Part shown: positions 1 through 38,100 of the stretch, piece by piece
How positions within the stretch are numbered: position 1 is the first letter of the stretch
Layout: every line of letters begins with the position of its first letter
From: Anaeromyces robustus
Taxonomy: Eukaryota; Neocallimastigomycota; Neocallimastigomycetes; Neocallimastigales; Neocallimastigaceae
Length of the DNA: 64,000 bases
Reading direction: 5' to 3'
Assembly (NCBI GenBank): GCA_002104895.1
Contig: MCFG01000004.1
Span: 193,501 to 257,500, forward strand
Translations under genes and position numbers: made by a program
Notes under the pieces: model-generated
The model's database searches: none
What the model was told of the DNA's origin: nothing
Seen by the model: the letters and a program-made list of their open reading frames with translations, nothing else

Positions 1-93
1 TCAATAATTAAGAGTAAAACATAGTAAAAAATAAAAAAAAAAAAAGAATTAATTCAATTACTATTATATTACAGTATTCTAATACATTGGTTT

Positions 94-150
94 GGTATGT
101 ACAAAATATACAATTATAATATTGGTATGTACAAAATATACAATTATAAT
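94..150. repeat. two-copy 30-bp tandem repeat
   Basis: The 27-nt string that begins GGTATGTACAAAATATACAA at 94 recurs without mismatch at 124, a period of 30 bp. The repeat contains the near-palindrome GTACAAAATATAC. No function is assigned. Confidence 0.75.
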
Positions 151-1472
151 ACAATAATTTTATATGTTTATAATATATTTTATTAATTAATTAGTTAGTT
201 ATTATTCTATTTATTTAGTTTTATTATTATTTATCTATTTATTAATTATACAGAGTTAAACAGAATTTTACAAAGTTACATCAATAATTATTTTATTTAG
301 TTATTTACTTTTAATTTATTAGTTAGTTATTATTAAATCTGATAAATCATCAATTATTAAAATATATGTAAAATTTGTATAGATATATGTAATATTTTCA
401 TATATTTAATAGTATTAATATATGAGTTTATCAAAAATTTTTATTTGTTAAATAATTTCCTAATCTATTGATTAGAAATTTGTTTGACAAATAAAAAATT
501 TTTGATAATAATAATTATAAATGTTTTTTTTTATCAAATGATTATTATTTGATTTTGATTATTATTTGGGTATTTTTTTATATAATAATTAATAATTATT
601 TTTTAAAATAAATATAATTATTATTTATTTATTTAATATTTAATATTTATTATTTAATATTTAATATTTATTTATTTATTATTTATTATTTATTATTTAT
701 TCAGAATAAATTAATAAATCAAAATTTGATAAAACTTCATTTATTTAAAAATGATAAGAAATGAAAAATAATAAAATGATGACAGAAATGAAAAATGATA
801 ATAATATTGAATTGTTAAAAATAAACATATGAAGATTTTTTATATGCTTATGTAATATTAAAAAAAAAAAATTAATTATAAATTCTTAAATAAATTGTTT
901 TTATATAAATAATTCCTTAATATGAAATATTTATATTGAATAAAATATTGAATATTTAAGAAAATATGGTTAATAAACATATAAGCATATAGTTATTAAC
1001 CATTTTTTATTAAATGTTAAATGTCAAAGTTGTTTGTTAATAATATTTAATTTTAATTTTATTTTATTTTATTTTATTTATTTTATTTTTTTTTTGTTTT
1101 TTGTTTTTTATTTTCATTTAATATCATATTTAATTTTCAAATACTTAACATTTTTTTTAATTATGTTTTAAGTTAATATATTTTTAATTAATCAATTGAT
1201 TTGATTATATTTGTGTGTATATTATAATATATGTATCAATAAAATAAATCTACATTTTTTTAAAAAAAATCAAAAATTTTTAATAAAGATAAAAAATTCT
1301 TTCCTCCCTATCAATAATATATTAAATTATATAAATTATATAAATTGAATTAAATATATAATTATATTTAATTTTGTAATATATAATTATATTATTATTT
1401 TATATTATTAATATATTTTCAATTGTTTTTTTTAAATCTTTACCGAAGAAAAATATGAAAATACGATGTCAC

Positions 1473-1498
1473 TATAAATATGGATTAATTTGTCCAAA
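1473..1498 (+). promoter_or_regulatory. TATA box and shared TTTGGACAAATTAA element of the GDH promoter
   Basis: TATAAATA lies at 1473-1480, 112 bp upstream of the GDH ATG. Directly downstream, 1485-1498 on the minus strand reads TTTGGACAAATTAA. The same 14-mer occurs on the plus strand at 24460-24473, upstream of the tryptophanyl-tRNA synthetase gene. The TATA call rests on sequence and spacing only. The shared element is an observation of unknown function. Confidence 0.4.
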
Positions 1499-1591
1499 CT
1501 TTTTAATTCTTCACTATCTAAATTAGTAATTAATACATATAATTAATAAAATAATAAATATATATAAAAAAATATAATAATATAATTAAAC

Positions 1592-3034
1592 ATGTCTGAA
1601 TTTAATTTATCTCATGGTATTGAACCAGAATTCGAACAAGCTCGTGATGAAATCATCAAGTCTTTAACTGAATCTACTGTTTTCGAAAAGAATCCAGATC
1701 TTAAGAAATGTATTCCAGTTATTGTTGAACCAGAAAGAGTTATTTCTTTCCGTGTTACTTGGGAAGATGATCAAGGTAACTGTAGAGTTAACCGTGGTTA
1801 CCGTGTCCAATTCAACTCTGCTATTGGTCCATACAAAGGTGGTTTAAGATTCCACCCATCTGTTAACCTTTCTATCCTTAAATTCTTAGGTTTTGAACAA
1901 ATCTTCAAGAACGCTTTAACCGGTCTCCCAATCGGTGGTGGTAAGGGTGGTTCTGACTTTGACCCACACGGTAAATCTGATAATGAAATTAGAAGATTCT
2001 GTCAAGCTTTCATGACTGAACTTCACCGTCACATTGGTGCTGATATTGATGTTCCAGCTGGTGATATTGGTGTTGGTGGTCGTGAAGTTGGTTTCTTATA
2101 TGGTGCCTACAAGCGTCTTCAACAAAAGCGTGATTTTGGTGTTCTTACTGGTAAGGATACTCGTTTCGGTCTTAACGGTTCTTTCATTCGTCCAGAAGCT
2201 ACTGGTTACGGTTTAATTTACTTCGTTCAAAATATGCTTACCTACTTAAACAAGGATATTAAGGGTAAATACTGTGCTGTTTCCGGTTCTGGTAATGTTG
2301 CTCAATTCGCTGCCCAAAAATTAATTAACCTTGGTGCTGTTGTTCTTTCTTTATCTGACTCTCGTGGTGCTCTTATTGTTAAGGACCCATCTAAGCCATT
2401 CACTAATGAAGATATTGCTGTTATTGCTGACCTTAAGGTTAGAAAGGGTTCTCTTGAAGAAATTAAGGATGACCGTTTCACTTGGTTACCAGGAGAAAGA
2501 CCATGGAAACATCTTCCAAAGGTTGATATTGCTCTTCCATGTGCTACTCAAAATGAAAATGATGCTAATGATGTTGAAGCTTTAGTTAAGGCTGGATGTT
2601 TCCTTATTGCTGAAGGTTCTAACATGGGTTCTACTGATGCTGCTGTTCAAAAGATGGAAGCTCTTCGTGTTGCTTACAATGAATCTGTTAAATCTGGTAA
2701 CCCAGTTGCTCCATTATGGTATGCTCCAGGTAAGGCTTCTAACGCTGGTGGTGTTGCTGTTTCTGCTCTTGAAATGGCTCAAAACTCTCAACGTATGACT
2801 TGGGCTCCAGAACGTGTTGACCAAGAATTAAACAACATTATGACTAACATCTTCAACGAATCTGTTGACAACTCTGCCACTTACACTCATGAAGATTTAG
2901 GTTCTGTTGTTAAATCTTCTGCTCAAAAGACTGATGCTACTGTTTCAGCTCTTCCATCTCTTGTCCAAGGTGCTAACATTACTGGTTTCCTTAAGGTTGC
3001 CAATGCTATGAAGATTCACGGTGACTGGTGGTAA
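1592..3034 (+). CDS. gdhA: NADP-specific glutamate dehydrogenase
   Basis: This enzyme catalyses reductive amination of 2-oxoglutarate to glutamate with NADPH, the main ammonium-assimilation step in the cytosol. The 480-residue protein has the hexameric bacterial/fungal-type hallmarks: the KGGLRFHPSVN substrate-site stretch at about 82-92, the glycine-rich GGGKGG segment with the expected catalytic-site lysines at about 115-120, the PAGDIGVGGREVGF motif, and a Rossmann segment with SGSGNVAQ. The ATG is the first in a frame that is intronless throughout, unlike almost every other gene here. Codon use is strongly biased (GGT, GCT, CCA, AAG, TTC) compared with the AT-driven choices in its neighbours, which suggests high expression. 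The NADP preference is inferred from family resemblance, not from a residue I can prove. It is slightly longer than typical fungal or E. coli enzymes (about 450). Confidence 0.96.
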   Translation: MSEFNLSHGIEPEFEQARDEIIKSLTESTVFEKNPDLKKCIPVIVEPERVISFRVTWEDDQGNCRVNRGYRVQFNSAIGPYKGGLRFHPSVNLSILKFLGFEQIFKNALTGLPIGGGKGGSDFDPHGKSDNEIRRFCQAFMTELHRHIGADIDVPAGDIGVGGREVGFLYGAYKRLQQKRDFGVLTGKDTRFGLNGSFIRPEATGYGLIYFVQNMLTYLNKDIKGKYCAVSGSGNVAQFAAQKLINLGAVVLSLSDSRGALIVKDPSKPFTNEDIAVIADLKVRKGSLEEIKDDRFTWLPGERPWKHLPKVDIALPCATQNENDANDVEALVKAGCFLIAEGSNMGSTDAAVQKMEALRVAYNESVKSGNPVAPLWYAPGKASNAGGVAVSALEMAQNSQRMTWAPERVDQELNNIMTNIFNESVDNSATYTHEDLGSVVKSSAQKTDATVSALPSLVQGANITGFLKVANAMKIHGDWW

Positions 3035-3418
3035 ATTAATTAGAACTTCATCATTAATTAATTCGAAAAATCGAAAAAAAAGATAATTCAAAAATCAAAA
3101 ATATAAATTATAAAATTTAGAATAATTCATAGAAAATAATTTAATAATAATCATATACTATCCAAAAAAAAATATTTTAATTTAATTGCTTCAAATAACG
3201 AATAAACGTAAAATGAACATTATAAAAAATATATACCATTTAATAAATTAATTTTTTATATAAATCAAAATGATTATATAATAACATAAAAAAATGTAAT
3301 ATAGAAAAAAAAAAAAAATAATATTTAATAAAAATTGCACATAATTAATAAATAATATAAAAAAAAATGTATTGTTTTGTTTTAGTTTTTTTTTTTTTAT
3401 TTTTTTTTAATTTTTGAG

Positions 3419-3451
<33 letters not shown>

Positions 3452-3525
3452 AAATTTGTTATTAAGTTTTTTAATTAATTTTATACATATATTTACCTGT
3501 TTTTTCTTTTTTATTTATGTTTTTC

Positions 3526-3568
<43 letters not shown>

Positions 3569-3787
3569 CTTATTTATTTATTTATATATTTAATGAATAA
3601 ATAAAATATTATTTTATTAAATAATTAAATTAATTGCGTCTATTTGATAATTTTGTGATACACTTGTATATTATATTTAATAAAATATTTAATTTTTAAT
3701 TAATTTAAAAAAAAAAATTTATTTAATAATCATTTTTATTTTTATATATTTTAATATTTTATTAAATTTTAATTTTTATATTTAAGA
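3035..3787. other. intergenic GDH-ORC1, with TTTA repeats
   Basis: No gene is seen. The region holds the GDH 3' flank, two short (TTTA)n tracts near 3421-3450 and 3531-3590, and the ORC1 upstream region. Both flanking genes read rightward. Confidence 0.6.
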
Positions 3788-7201
<3,414 letters not shown>

Positions 7202-7673
7202 AATTTATCTTAATATTATTATAATCACTATTACTTATTAATTTATTAATTTATTTATTTATTTATTTATTTATTTATTATATCTACAAAACTTTATATA
7301 ATATTAATATGCTTTTTATTTTTTTAATTATTATTATTTAAAAAAATAATAATCTTTACATATTTTAACATTTCTTAATATATCAAATCCATAATTATTA
7401 ATCATAACATATTTTATATAAAAAATTAATTAATTATTTAATAAAACAATGTTAATAATTGAAAAAAAAAAAATTTTTTTTTTGAAACATTTTTACTTCA
7501 AATTTTTCTTTAATAAAATAAAATAAAATATACAATATTAATTTTTGTATTATTAATTTTTTTTTTTTTATTTTTTTTTTTTTATTTTTTTTTTATTTAT
7601 AAAAATTTAAAGATAAAATATATATATTTTATTTATATATTTAAATATTATTAATTAAAAAATAAAGCTATCT

Positions 7674-7706
<33 letters not shown>

Positions 7707-7711
7707 CTTGC

Positions 7712-7759
<48 letters not shown>

Positions 7760-8051
7760 TATTTAACTTTGTTAAAGCTTTTTTTTTTTTTTTTTTTATT
7801 ATTATTATTTTATTTTATTTTTTTTTTTTTTTGCTTTTTGTTTTTTGCTTTTTTTACTTTTTTTTTTTTTATTATTATTTATTCGTTTGTTTTATTTTTA
7901 TTCTTTTGTTTTAAATTATTGTGAATGTTATTGTTATAAATTATAAGTATAATAATTAAATAGTAAAAAAAAATTAAGAAAAATTAATAGTAAATTATTC
8001 TTCATTATTATTAAATTATTTATAATTAACATTTTTTTTTATGTTATTATA

Positions 8052-8120
<69 letters not shown>

Positions 8121-8334
8121 GTTATTATTATGATTTTTATTATTATGATTATTATTATTACTGATGATTGATGATTTATAATTGATTATTAATTATTATA
8201 TTAGTTATTATTATTATTATTATATCCAAATATTAAAGAATTATATAGTTTATATTTTAATTAAATATATAACCCTTTAATATAATATTTAATGTCCTTT
8301 ATATATATGTATATATATATATTTCCAATTTAAA
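7202..8334. other. convergent intergenic region ORC1/HECT ligase
   Basis: No gene is supported. The region is built from poly-T runs and (TTA)n arrays at about 7717-7760 and 8053-8120. It separates two genes that end towards each other. Frames here only translate the simple repeats into Tyr or Phe tracts. Confidence 0.6.
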
Positions 8335-22426
<14,092 letters not shown>

Positions 22427-23188
22427 TTTCTTTTTTTACTCAAAATAAAAAAGGGAAAAAAATAAAATTAATTCTTTATAAATAATATACTATATTGGAA
22501 GGACAAATTTTTACAATGGAATTTATATATGGATTTTTTAATAATAATAATAATAATTTATAATTTTTATTTATTTTTTTTTACTATGAAATTATATTAT
22601 TAATTCAATAAATAAATATTATATAATAAAAGTTAATTAAATATTTTTATAAAATTTTAGTATTAAATATATTTTAACAAAGTATTAAAAAAAAATAATA
22701 AAAGTTTATTATTATTGATCTTTATACATGTATTTTAATTTTAAATAACAAAGTATTATTATCAATGACTTGTATTTTTTTATTAGATTACATACTTTCT
22801 GTTTTCCTGTTTTTACTATTTTCAAAGTCATACAATTATTATAACTATTATTATAAATCTTTATTTTTATTTTGAATATAATGATAATAACAATAGTAGT
22901 AATAATTGAAATAACAATTATATAGTATTTAGGATGAATAATTTATATTTTGTAATTTTTTTTATATTTTTAAAAAAAAATTTTTTTTCTATTTTTTTTT
23001 TAAAAGTTAAATATTAATTATTATTACACTATATTACATATAAAAATTTAAAATATATCTTTTATATTTATAATAAATATAATTATTTAATTAATATAAA
23101 AGTTTATTATTTTTTAATTATATATGGTATAGCCGTTAAATAACATTAAAATTTTTAAGTGCAAAAAAAAAGGTATTATTTCAAATTA

Positions 23189-23382
<194 letters not shown>

Positions 23383-23480
23383 AATATGAAGATTCATATT
23401 TTACACGTAATAATAAAAATATTTTATAAAATAAGATAAAATAAGTATTATCCATTTTTCCATATATAATAAATTAATTA

Positions 23481-23498
23481 TGACGCATTGTCACGTGA
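23481..23498. promoter_or_regulatory. TGACGC + TCACGTGA element
   Basis: TGACGCATTGTCACGTGA is one of the few GC-bearing strings in the region. It combines a CRE/ATF-like half site (TGACGC) with a palindromic E-box (TCACGTGA), the core bound by Cbf1/USF-type bHLH factors in other eukaryotes. It lies about 1.05 kb upstream of the HECT ligase start and 1.55 kb upstream of the TrpRS start. Function is inferred from motif resemblance only. Confidence 0.3.
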
Positions 23499-23854
23499 TA
23501 TACTGAAATTTCAAATTATTTAAACAATTTATTCAAATAATAAATATATCAAAAAAATTATTTATTATATATATTTAAATGAGGTTTTTATTATATAATT
23601 TTTTTATAAATAATCGTTATATTTATTTAAATAAGTATTTGTTTTTCAATTTTTATTAATTATAATAAAACATATAAAAATATATAAAGAAAAAAAATAT
23701 ACAATAAAAGCCATTTGTTCATATTATATATTGAAAGAAATTCAAAAAGATAGATAAATTTTTAATTTAGTTTGTTATAGATTATTTATATTATATATGT
23801 ATATTAATTATTAGTTAACAATATATAAAATATTTATTTAGAGATTTTTATTTT

Positions 23855-23900
<46 letters not shown>

Positions 23901-24459
23901 CAACAACAATAACAACAACAACAACAACAACAATAATAATAATCACTATTTTAATAATATTTACTTGTTTTATAATTATGTATTATAAATATTATAAAAC
24001 AACATAAAAAATTTATTTATTATATAATTATTATAAATCCTAACCACATATCTGATTTATATTATTATTTAATTATAATAGTATGATTAATAATAAATAA
24101 TAAATTATGAAATAATAAATAATTATTATTATTATATTACTTTATTAATTAATTATTTATTATTTCATTTCATAATATTTATTATATCATAATACTTTTT
24201 ATTTCATAATACTTATTATTTCATACTATTTATTATTTTGCTTACTATTATTCATACTATAAAATTAAGTATTTATAATATATATTAAAATTGATCTTAA
24301 TATCAAAGTAACCAATCATATAATTTTTATTAGTAAAAAAAAAAAAAAGAAAAATTTTTCAAATAGTTGTGGTTAGTAGAAATTTATTTGCTACCATTAA
24401 ACCATAAAAATGAAAAAATTGAATTTTAAATTCAAAATTAAAAATGTAAAAATCAATAA

Positions 24460-24473
24460 TTTGGACAAATTAA
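24460..24473 (+). promoter_or_regulatory. TTTGGACAAATTAA element shared with the GDH promoter
   Basis: This 14-mer is an exact match to the minus strand of 1485-1498 in the GDH promoter. A TATA-like TATATATAAATATAAAA follows about 20 bp downstream, so it may mark a transcription start for the TrpRS gene. It lies about 575 bp upstream of the ATG, so a long leader or a leader intron would be needed. Confidence 0.3.
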
Positions 24474-24988
24474 GTAGTACTAAAAAAAGTATTATATATA
24501 AATATAAAATTCTTTTGTTTTTATTATAGTAATTTATATCAAAAATATTTAATGTAATATTAAAATAATATACATTTATTATGCAATTAAAGTGTTTTTG
24601 ATTTAAATCAATAATAATATTTATTATTGTTTAGAATATCATTTACGGTATACATTATAACTACTATTTTTATCTTTTTTAAAAATATATATACACAATT
24701 TTTTAATTATATTATAATATATATTTAAATTTAGTCATTTTATTAGTTAAAATTTTTATTATTTTTATATTATTGTTAGATTTAATTGAATAATATATTT
24801 TTATATATATTAATGATATATTAATATAAATGGTATATAATTATTTTTTTTATTGTATATATATATAATATATATTCCATTAAAGTTAAAAAAAAAAAAA
24901 AAAAAAAATAAATTAAAAAGTATTTTATTCTCTCATAACTTATTATTCTTTTTAAGAAATAAAATATATATTTTTGTAAAATATATAG

Positions 24989-25046
24989 AAAATAAAATAA
25001 AATAAAATAAAATAAAATAAAATAAAATAAAATAAAATAAAATAAA
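24989..25046. repeat. (AAAAT)n array directly before the TrpRS start codon
   Basis: About 58 bp of AAAAT repeats end one base before the ATG at 25048, so they would form the A-rich end of the 5' leader. Confidence 0.85.
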
Positions 25047-25047
25047 A

Positions 25048-27679
<2,632 letters not shown>

Positions 27680-27917
27680 ATTAATATATATAATAATACA
27701 TAAATTATTTTATTAATAATTTATAATACATAAAGAAGAAAGTACAAAATATAAAAGACATATCTTAATTATATATTTTATATATTTATTATTATTATCA
27801 TAATAATAATAATGATTATAATAATTATAATGAAATATGACAAAAAAAAAATAAAATAAAAATAAAAATTTATAGCAAATGTTACAATATTCAATCAGTT
27901 AATACATATTTAAAAAA

Positions 27918-27985
<68 letters not shown>

Positions 27986-29420
27986 TAAGATAGTATTCAT
28001 AAAATATAATTTATATACTAATAATAATAAATAATTTATAAAATAAAGTATTTATTTTTTATTATGATTAATATGATATAGTATAATTAGTTAATTAGTA
28101 AAATAAATACATATAGAATTTTATATCTAAAACAAAAAACAAAAATGAGATAAACAAAAAAAAAAACCGAAACAAAACATAACAAGAAACAAAACAAGTC
28201 GAAATAAAAGGCAAAACAAAAAAAAAAAACAAAACAAAAAAACAAAAACAAAAAAACAAAACAAAACAAAACAAAAAAAAAAAAAAAAAAAAAACAAAAA
28301 AAAAAAAAAAATAATTAAATAAATAAAGTAAAAATATTTAAATTATATAAAATATAATAAAACAATTGCAGGTCAATAAAAATATAAATTAAGATAATAT
28401 ATATTCAAAAGAAATTATTATTTTATTTTATTTTATTATATATATATATATATTGTATATTTTGCTTTATTTCTTAATTAATTTTTAATTAAATAATTAT
28501 AATTTTCTATTAATTTAACTTTATAATTATAATTCAAAATTTATAATAATGTATAAAAGCTTATAAATATTTTATTTTAAATAGACTATAAAAAATTGCA
28601 AAGAATATTCACTACATACTTTTTATATAAATTATTATTTTGCTTTATTTCTCTTATCTTTTCATTTTACTTATTACTCAGTGCTATTTATTTTTATTAT
28701 TTTTCTGAATTAAAATGTGGTGTTATTATTGTAATATTATTATGAAATTTTTTTTTTATAGTATTATGAAGGTATAAAAAAGCTTATTTTATATAATATT
28801 AAATGAAACAAAATATATATATATACATTTAATTTTTTTATTTTTTTTTATTTAAATAAAAAAAAAAAATAACTTTTTTAAGTTGAATAGAATATATATA
28901 TGATTTTAGAGAGTATTTTATTTAATATTGTTTCTATTGTTTTTTATTTCATAATATTTCATTATTTAATGAAGTACAGTTTGAAAAAAAAAAAAAAAAA
29001 AAAAAAAACAGAAAAAAGAAAAAGTAATATATCTTTTGGTAAAACTTTAAATAATATTAAATTATACACATATATATTTAATATATATATAATAGGCTAA
29101 TATATAAAATTTTTAAAAAAAAACAAAAGAAAAAGAAAAAACGAATATACAATATTTAATGAGTCAATATTCAATAATTAATAATAGTAATGGTCAATAA
29201 AAATATAAAAATAATAAATAAAAAAAACAATATATTATTTATATATTCTTTATTTTTTAATTCTTTATCTAATTTTATTGAAATTTAAAAACATTGAAAT
29301 ATATATATATATATATTATTTTTTTCCCTCTTACTATCTTTTTTTCTTCTCTCTTATAGAGAAATATAGCGTTTTATATTTTTTTTCATTTTTTATATAT
29401 ATTATTTAATAATTTTATAA
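27680..29420. other. intergenic TrpRS / condensation-domain gene
   Basis: No gene is supported in 1.7 kb. The region contains an (AAT)n run (27921-27983), an A-rich stretch with regularly spaced C or G (about 28130-28310, runs of AAAACA), and poly-A/T tracts. A 66-codon frame at 28900-29100 is Lys- and Ile-rich, without a recognisable domain, and I do not count it as a gene. Both flanking genes read rightward. Confidence 0.55.
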
Positions 29421-33934
<4,514 letters not shown>

Positions 33935-34115
33935 TAATAAAGAATCGATAATATTTAATATAATTATTGTATAACAATATATAGTATATAAGTTTATATT
34001 TTCATAATATTACATTAGATAGTTTTTATATAATAATAAAATTAGAAAAATAATTAGAAAAATAAGTGTAAATAATATATTATACCTTTTTAGATTTATT
34101 AAATAATATATTTAT

Positions 34116-34727
34116 AATAAAATAAAATAAAATAAAATAAAATAAAATAAAATAAAATAAAATAAAATAAAATAAAATAAAATAAAATAAAATAAAATAA
34201 AATAAAATAAAATAAAATAAAATAAAATAAAATAAAATAAAATAAAATAAAATAAAATAAAATAAAATAAAATAAAATAAAATAAAATAAAATAAAATAA
34301 AATAAAATAAAATAAAATAAAATAAAATAAAATAAAATAAAATAAAATAAAATAAAATAAAATAAAATAAAATAAAATAAAATAAAATAAAATAAAATAA
34401 AATAAAATAAAATAAAATAAAATAAAATAAAATAAAATAAAATAAAATAAAATAAAATAAAATAAAATAAAATAAAATAAAATAAAATAAAATAAAATAA
34501 AATAAAATAAAATAAAATAAAATAAAATAAAATAAAATAAAATAAAATAAAATAAAATAAAATAAAATAAAATAAAATAAAATAAAATAAAATAAAATAA
34601 AATAAAATAAAATAAAATAAAATAAAATAAAATAAAATAAAATAAAATAAAATAAAATAAAATAAAATAAAATAAAATAAAATAAAATAAAATAAAATAA
34701 AATAAAATAAAATAAAATAAAATAAAA
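34116..34727. repeat. 612-bp (AAAAT)n array
   Basis: About 122 uninterrupted AAAAT units on the plus strand with no visible decay, the longest array in the window. It lies between the 3' ends of two convergent genes. Confidence 0.97.
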
Positions 34728-34743
34728 AGTAATTGTAAATATA

Positions 34744-34774
<31 letters not shown>

Positions 34775-34988
34775 GAAATTTTTATTTAATCTTTAATTTT
34801 ATTTTTTTTTTATATTACTTTTTAGAGAAAAAAAGAAATAATTGATAATATATAAAACAAAAATTTAAAATATATGAAGATAATTAATTATTATATGACT
34901 TAAACTATACATATATATATTGCTTGTTTATTTATTTATTTATTTATTTATTAATTTGTGTATGTGTGTTTATTTGATTATTAATTTG

Positions 34989-35074
34989 CTTTATTATATT
35001 ATATTATATTATATTATATTATATTATATTATATTATATTATATTATATTATATTATATTATATTATATTATAT
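34989..35074. repeat. (TATAT)n array
   Basis: About 17 TTATA/ATATT units ending about 90 bp downstream of the Trx-NDK stop codon. A similar array fills the intron at 37866-37965 within that gene. Confidence 0.9.
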
Positions 35075-35162
35075 TTTATTTTTATTAATATTTTTATTTT
35101 TTTATTTTTTTATTTTCATAATAATAATTCAATTATTTAAATTTATTTTCTTAATTAATTAT

Positions 35163-38100
35163 TTATTTTAGTTCTGGAAAAATTATATCTAATTCACGTT
35201 TTGCATTATCATTAGAATCAGAACCATGCACTGCATTTTTAGATCCATCTGTACCAAACTGGGCACGAATACTGTTTATATATTTGTATATATACAATTA
35301 TATATATTAAGTTAAAATAATTTATATATATATATAAATTAATAATAAAAAAAAGACAATTTTATTTATGAATATATAATATAAATTTATTATTATAAAT
35401 AATTATATATTATTTTAAATAAATACCTTTCAGGTGCTATTTCACGTGCTTTTTCGGAATTTGTTGGACCCATTAATTCTCTCCAAGCTTTAACAGCATT
35501 AACTTTTTCAAGTTTCATAGCATAAATTGGTGCACTACTCATCCATGTGGTTAAATCATCATAGAATGGCTTTCCTTCATGATCTCTGTAAAACTCTTTT
35601 GCAATATCCATAGTCATAGTAAATTCTTTTTCAGATAAAATATTAAATCCATTATCTTTTATCATTTTAACAATATCATCCTTTTTACCTGCACCATAAG
35701 CATCTGGTTTAATTAATGCTAAAGTTGTTGTTTTTTCATTAGATTCTTCATTTGTTGAAATTGGATTTGAATTTAATTCTGGGAATATTATTCCTAATTC
35801 ACGTTCAGCACTTTTTGCTGAATCTGAACCATGAACAGCATTTTGTGATCCATCAGTACCAAATAAAGCACGTATACTATATTATTAATATTTATGTTGT
35901 TATATAATATTATATTAATCATTTAATATTTATGTTGTTAAATAATACTATATTAACATTTATATACATATATTTGGCTTTATTATCATATTTATATGAA
36001 TATATTTATTTATTAAGTATTATACCTTTGCGGAGCTTCAGCACGTGCTTTTTCGGAATTTGTTGGACCCATTAATTCTCTCCAAGCTTTAACAGCATTA
36101 ACTTTTTCAAGTTTCATTGCATAAATTGGTGCACTACTCATCCATGTGGTTAAATCATCATAGAATGGCTTTCCTTCATGTTCTTTGTAAAATTCTTTTG
36201 CAATATCCATAGTCATAGTAAATTCTTTTTCAGATAAAATATTAAATCCATTATCTTTTATCATTTTAACAATATCATCCTTTTTACCTGCACCATAAGC
36301 ATCTGGTTTAATTAATGCTAAAGTTGTTGTTTTTTCATTAGATTCTTCATTTGTTGAACTTGAATTTGAATTCAATTCTGGGAATATTATTCCTAATTCA
36401 CGTTCAGCACTTTTTGCTGAATCTGAACCATGAACAGCATTTTGTGATCCATCCTTACCAAATAATGCACGAATACTTTTTTTCATTACATTAATTATCA
36501 TATAAAATTATTTTAATTATTAAAATATATATTTAATTGTTTCATTAATAATATGAATTCTATAATATATTTACCTCAATGGAGCTTCAATACGTGCTTT
36601 TTCAGCATTTGTTGGACCCATTATTTGTCTCCAAGTTTTAACAGCATTAGCCCTTTCGAGTTTCATAGCATAAATTGGAGCACTACTCATCCATGTGGTT
36701 AAATCATCAAAGAACGATTTTCCTTCATGTTCTTTGTAAAATTCTTTAGCAATATCCATAGTCATAGTAAATTCTTTTTCTGCAACGATATTAAAATTAT
36801 TATTTTTGATTATCTTAATAATTTCATCCTTTTTTCCTGCGCCAAAAGCATCTGGCTTTATTAAGGCCAACGTTGAAGTTTTTGGTTCTAACTCTGGGAA
36901 AATAATATTCAACTCACGTTTAGCATTTAAAATAGAATCTGAACCATGAACAGCATTTTGTGAACCGTCAGTACCATATAATGCACGAATACTATTATTG
37001 AATAATAAATATAAATATAAATATAAATATAAATATAAATATATAAATATAAATATAAATATAAGCATAAATATAAATATAAATATATAAATATAAATAT
37101 AAATATAAATATAAATATAAATATAAATATAAATATAAATATAAATATAAATATAAATATAAATATAAATATAAATATAAATATAAATATAAATATAAAT
37201 ATAAATATAAATATAAATATAAATATAAATATAAATATAAATATAAATATAAATATAAATATAAATATAAATATAAATATAAATATAAATATAAATAAAT
37301 ACAAAATAAATATTAACATTAATTATTTTATATTCTTACCTTTGTGGTGCTGATTCTCGAGCTTTTTCGGAATTAGTTGGACCCATCAATTCTCTCCATG
37401 CTTTAACAGCGTTTTCTTTTTCAAGTTTCATTGCATATATTGGTGTACTACTCATCCATGTCGTTAAAGTTTCAAAGAATGGTTTTCCATAATGCTCTTT
37501 ATAAAACTGTTTCGCAATATCCAAAGACATTTTAAATTCTTTTTCGGCTAATATGTTAAAACCATTGTCTTTAATCATTTTAACAATATCATCTTTCTTT
37601 CCTGAACTATAGGCATCAGGTTTTATTAATGCTAATGTTGATTCATGGAGAAGAATCTCTGATAATTCTGGGAATAATAAATCAATTTCTTCTTTACCAG
37701 TTTCAACTGAATCTGAGGAATGAACAACATTTTTAACGCCATCTGTACCATATTTAGCACGAAGACTTATTTTATTTAGACACGTTAAATAATATTATAT
37801 ATAAATATTAATTAAATTTTTAAAAGTATATAATTAATTAAAATTAATAATACTTTCTTTTTTAATTATATTATATTATATTATATTATATTATATTATA
37901 TTATATTATATTATATTATATTATATTATATTATATTATATTATATTATATTATATTATATTATTTTATTTTATTTTATTTTTTACCTTCCTGGAGCATC
38001 CCTTATAGCTTTAGCTGGATCAGTTGGACCTTTAATTCTATATAATCTACTAATACCATCTATTCTTTCAATAACCATAGCATAAATTGGTTTACTAGTA

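Larger units (their letters stand above)
1..1591. other. AT-rich intergenic region upstream of GDH
   Basis: No open frame or RNA gene could be supported here. The stretch is almost pure A/T with short homopolymers and ATTT runs. It contains a 30-bp direct repeat (two copies, 94-150). Its 3' end carries the promoter-like elements of the glutamate dehydrogenase gene, listed separately. The left edge belongs to an unseen neighbouring locus. Confidence 0.6.
33935..35162. other. convergent intergenic region with pentanucleotide arrays
   Basis: No gene. The gap between two converging genes is dominated by the (AAAAT)n array at 34116-34727. A (TATAT)n array (34989-35074) lies close to the stop of the Trx-NDK gene. 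Confidence 0.7.

Noticed and set aside
28900-29100. 66-codon frame with a hydrophobic start
   Set aside because: Short, Lys- and Ile-rich, with no domain or splice partner. Expected by chance in this composition.
36927-37319. Phe/Ile-rich frame overlapping the Trx-NDK gene
   Set aside because: Translation of the (ATAAAT)n intron array.
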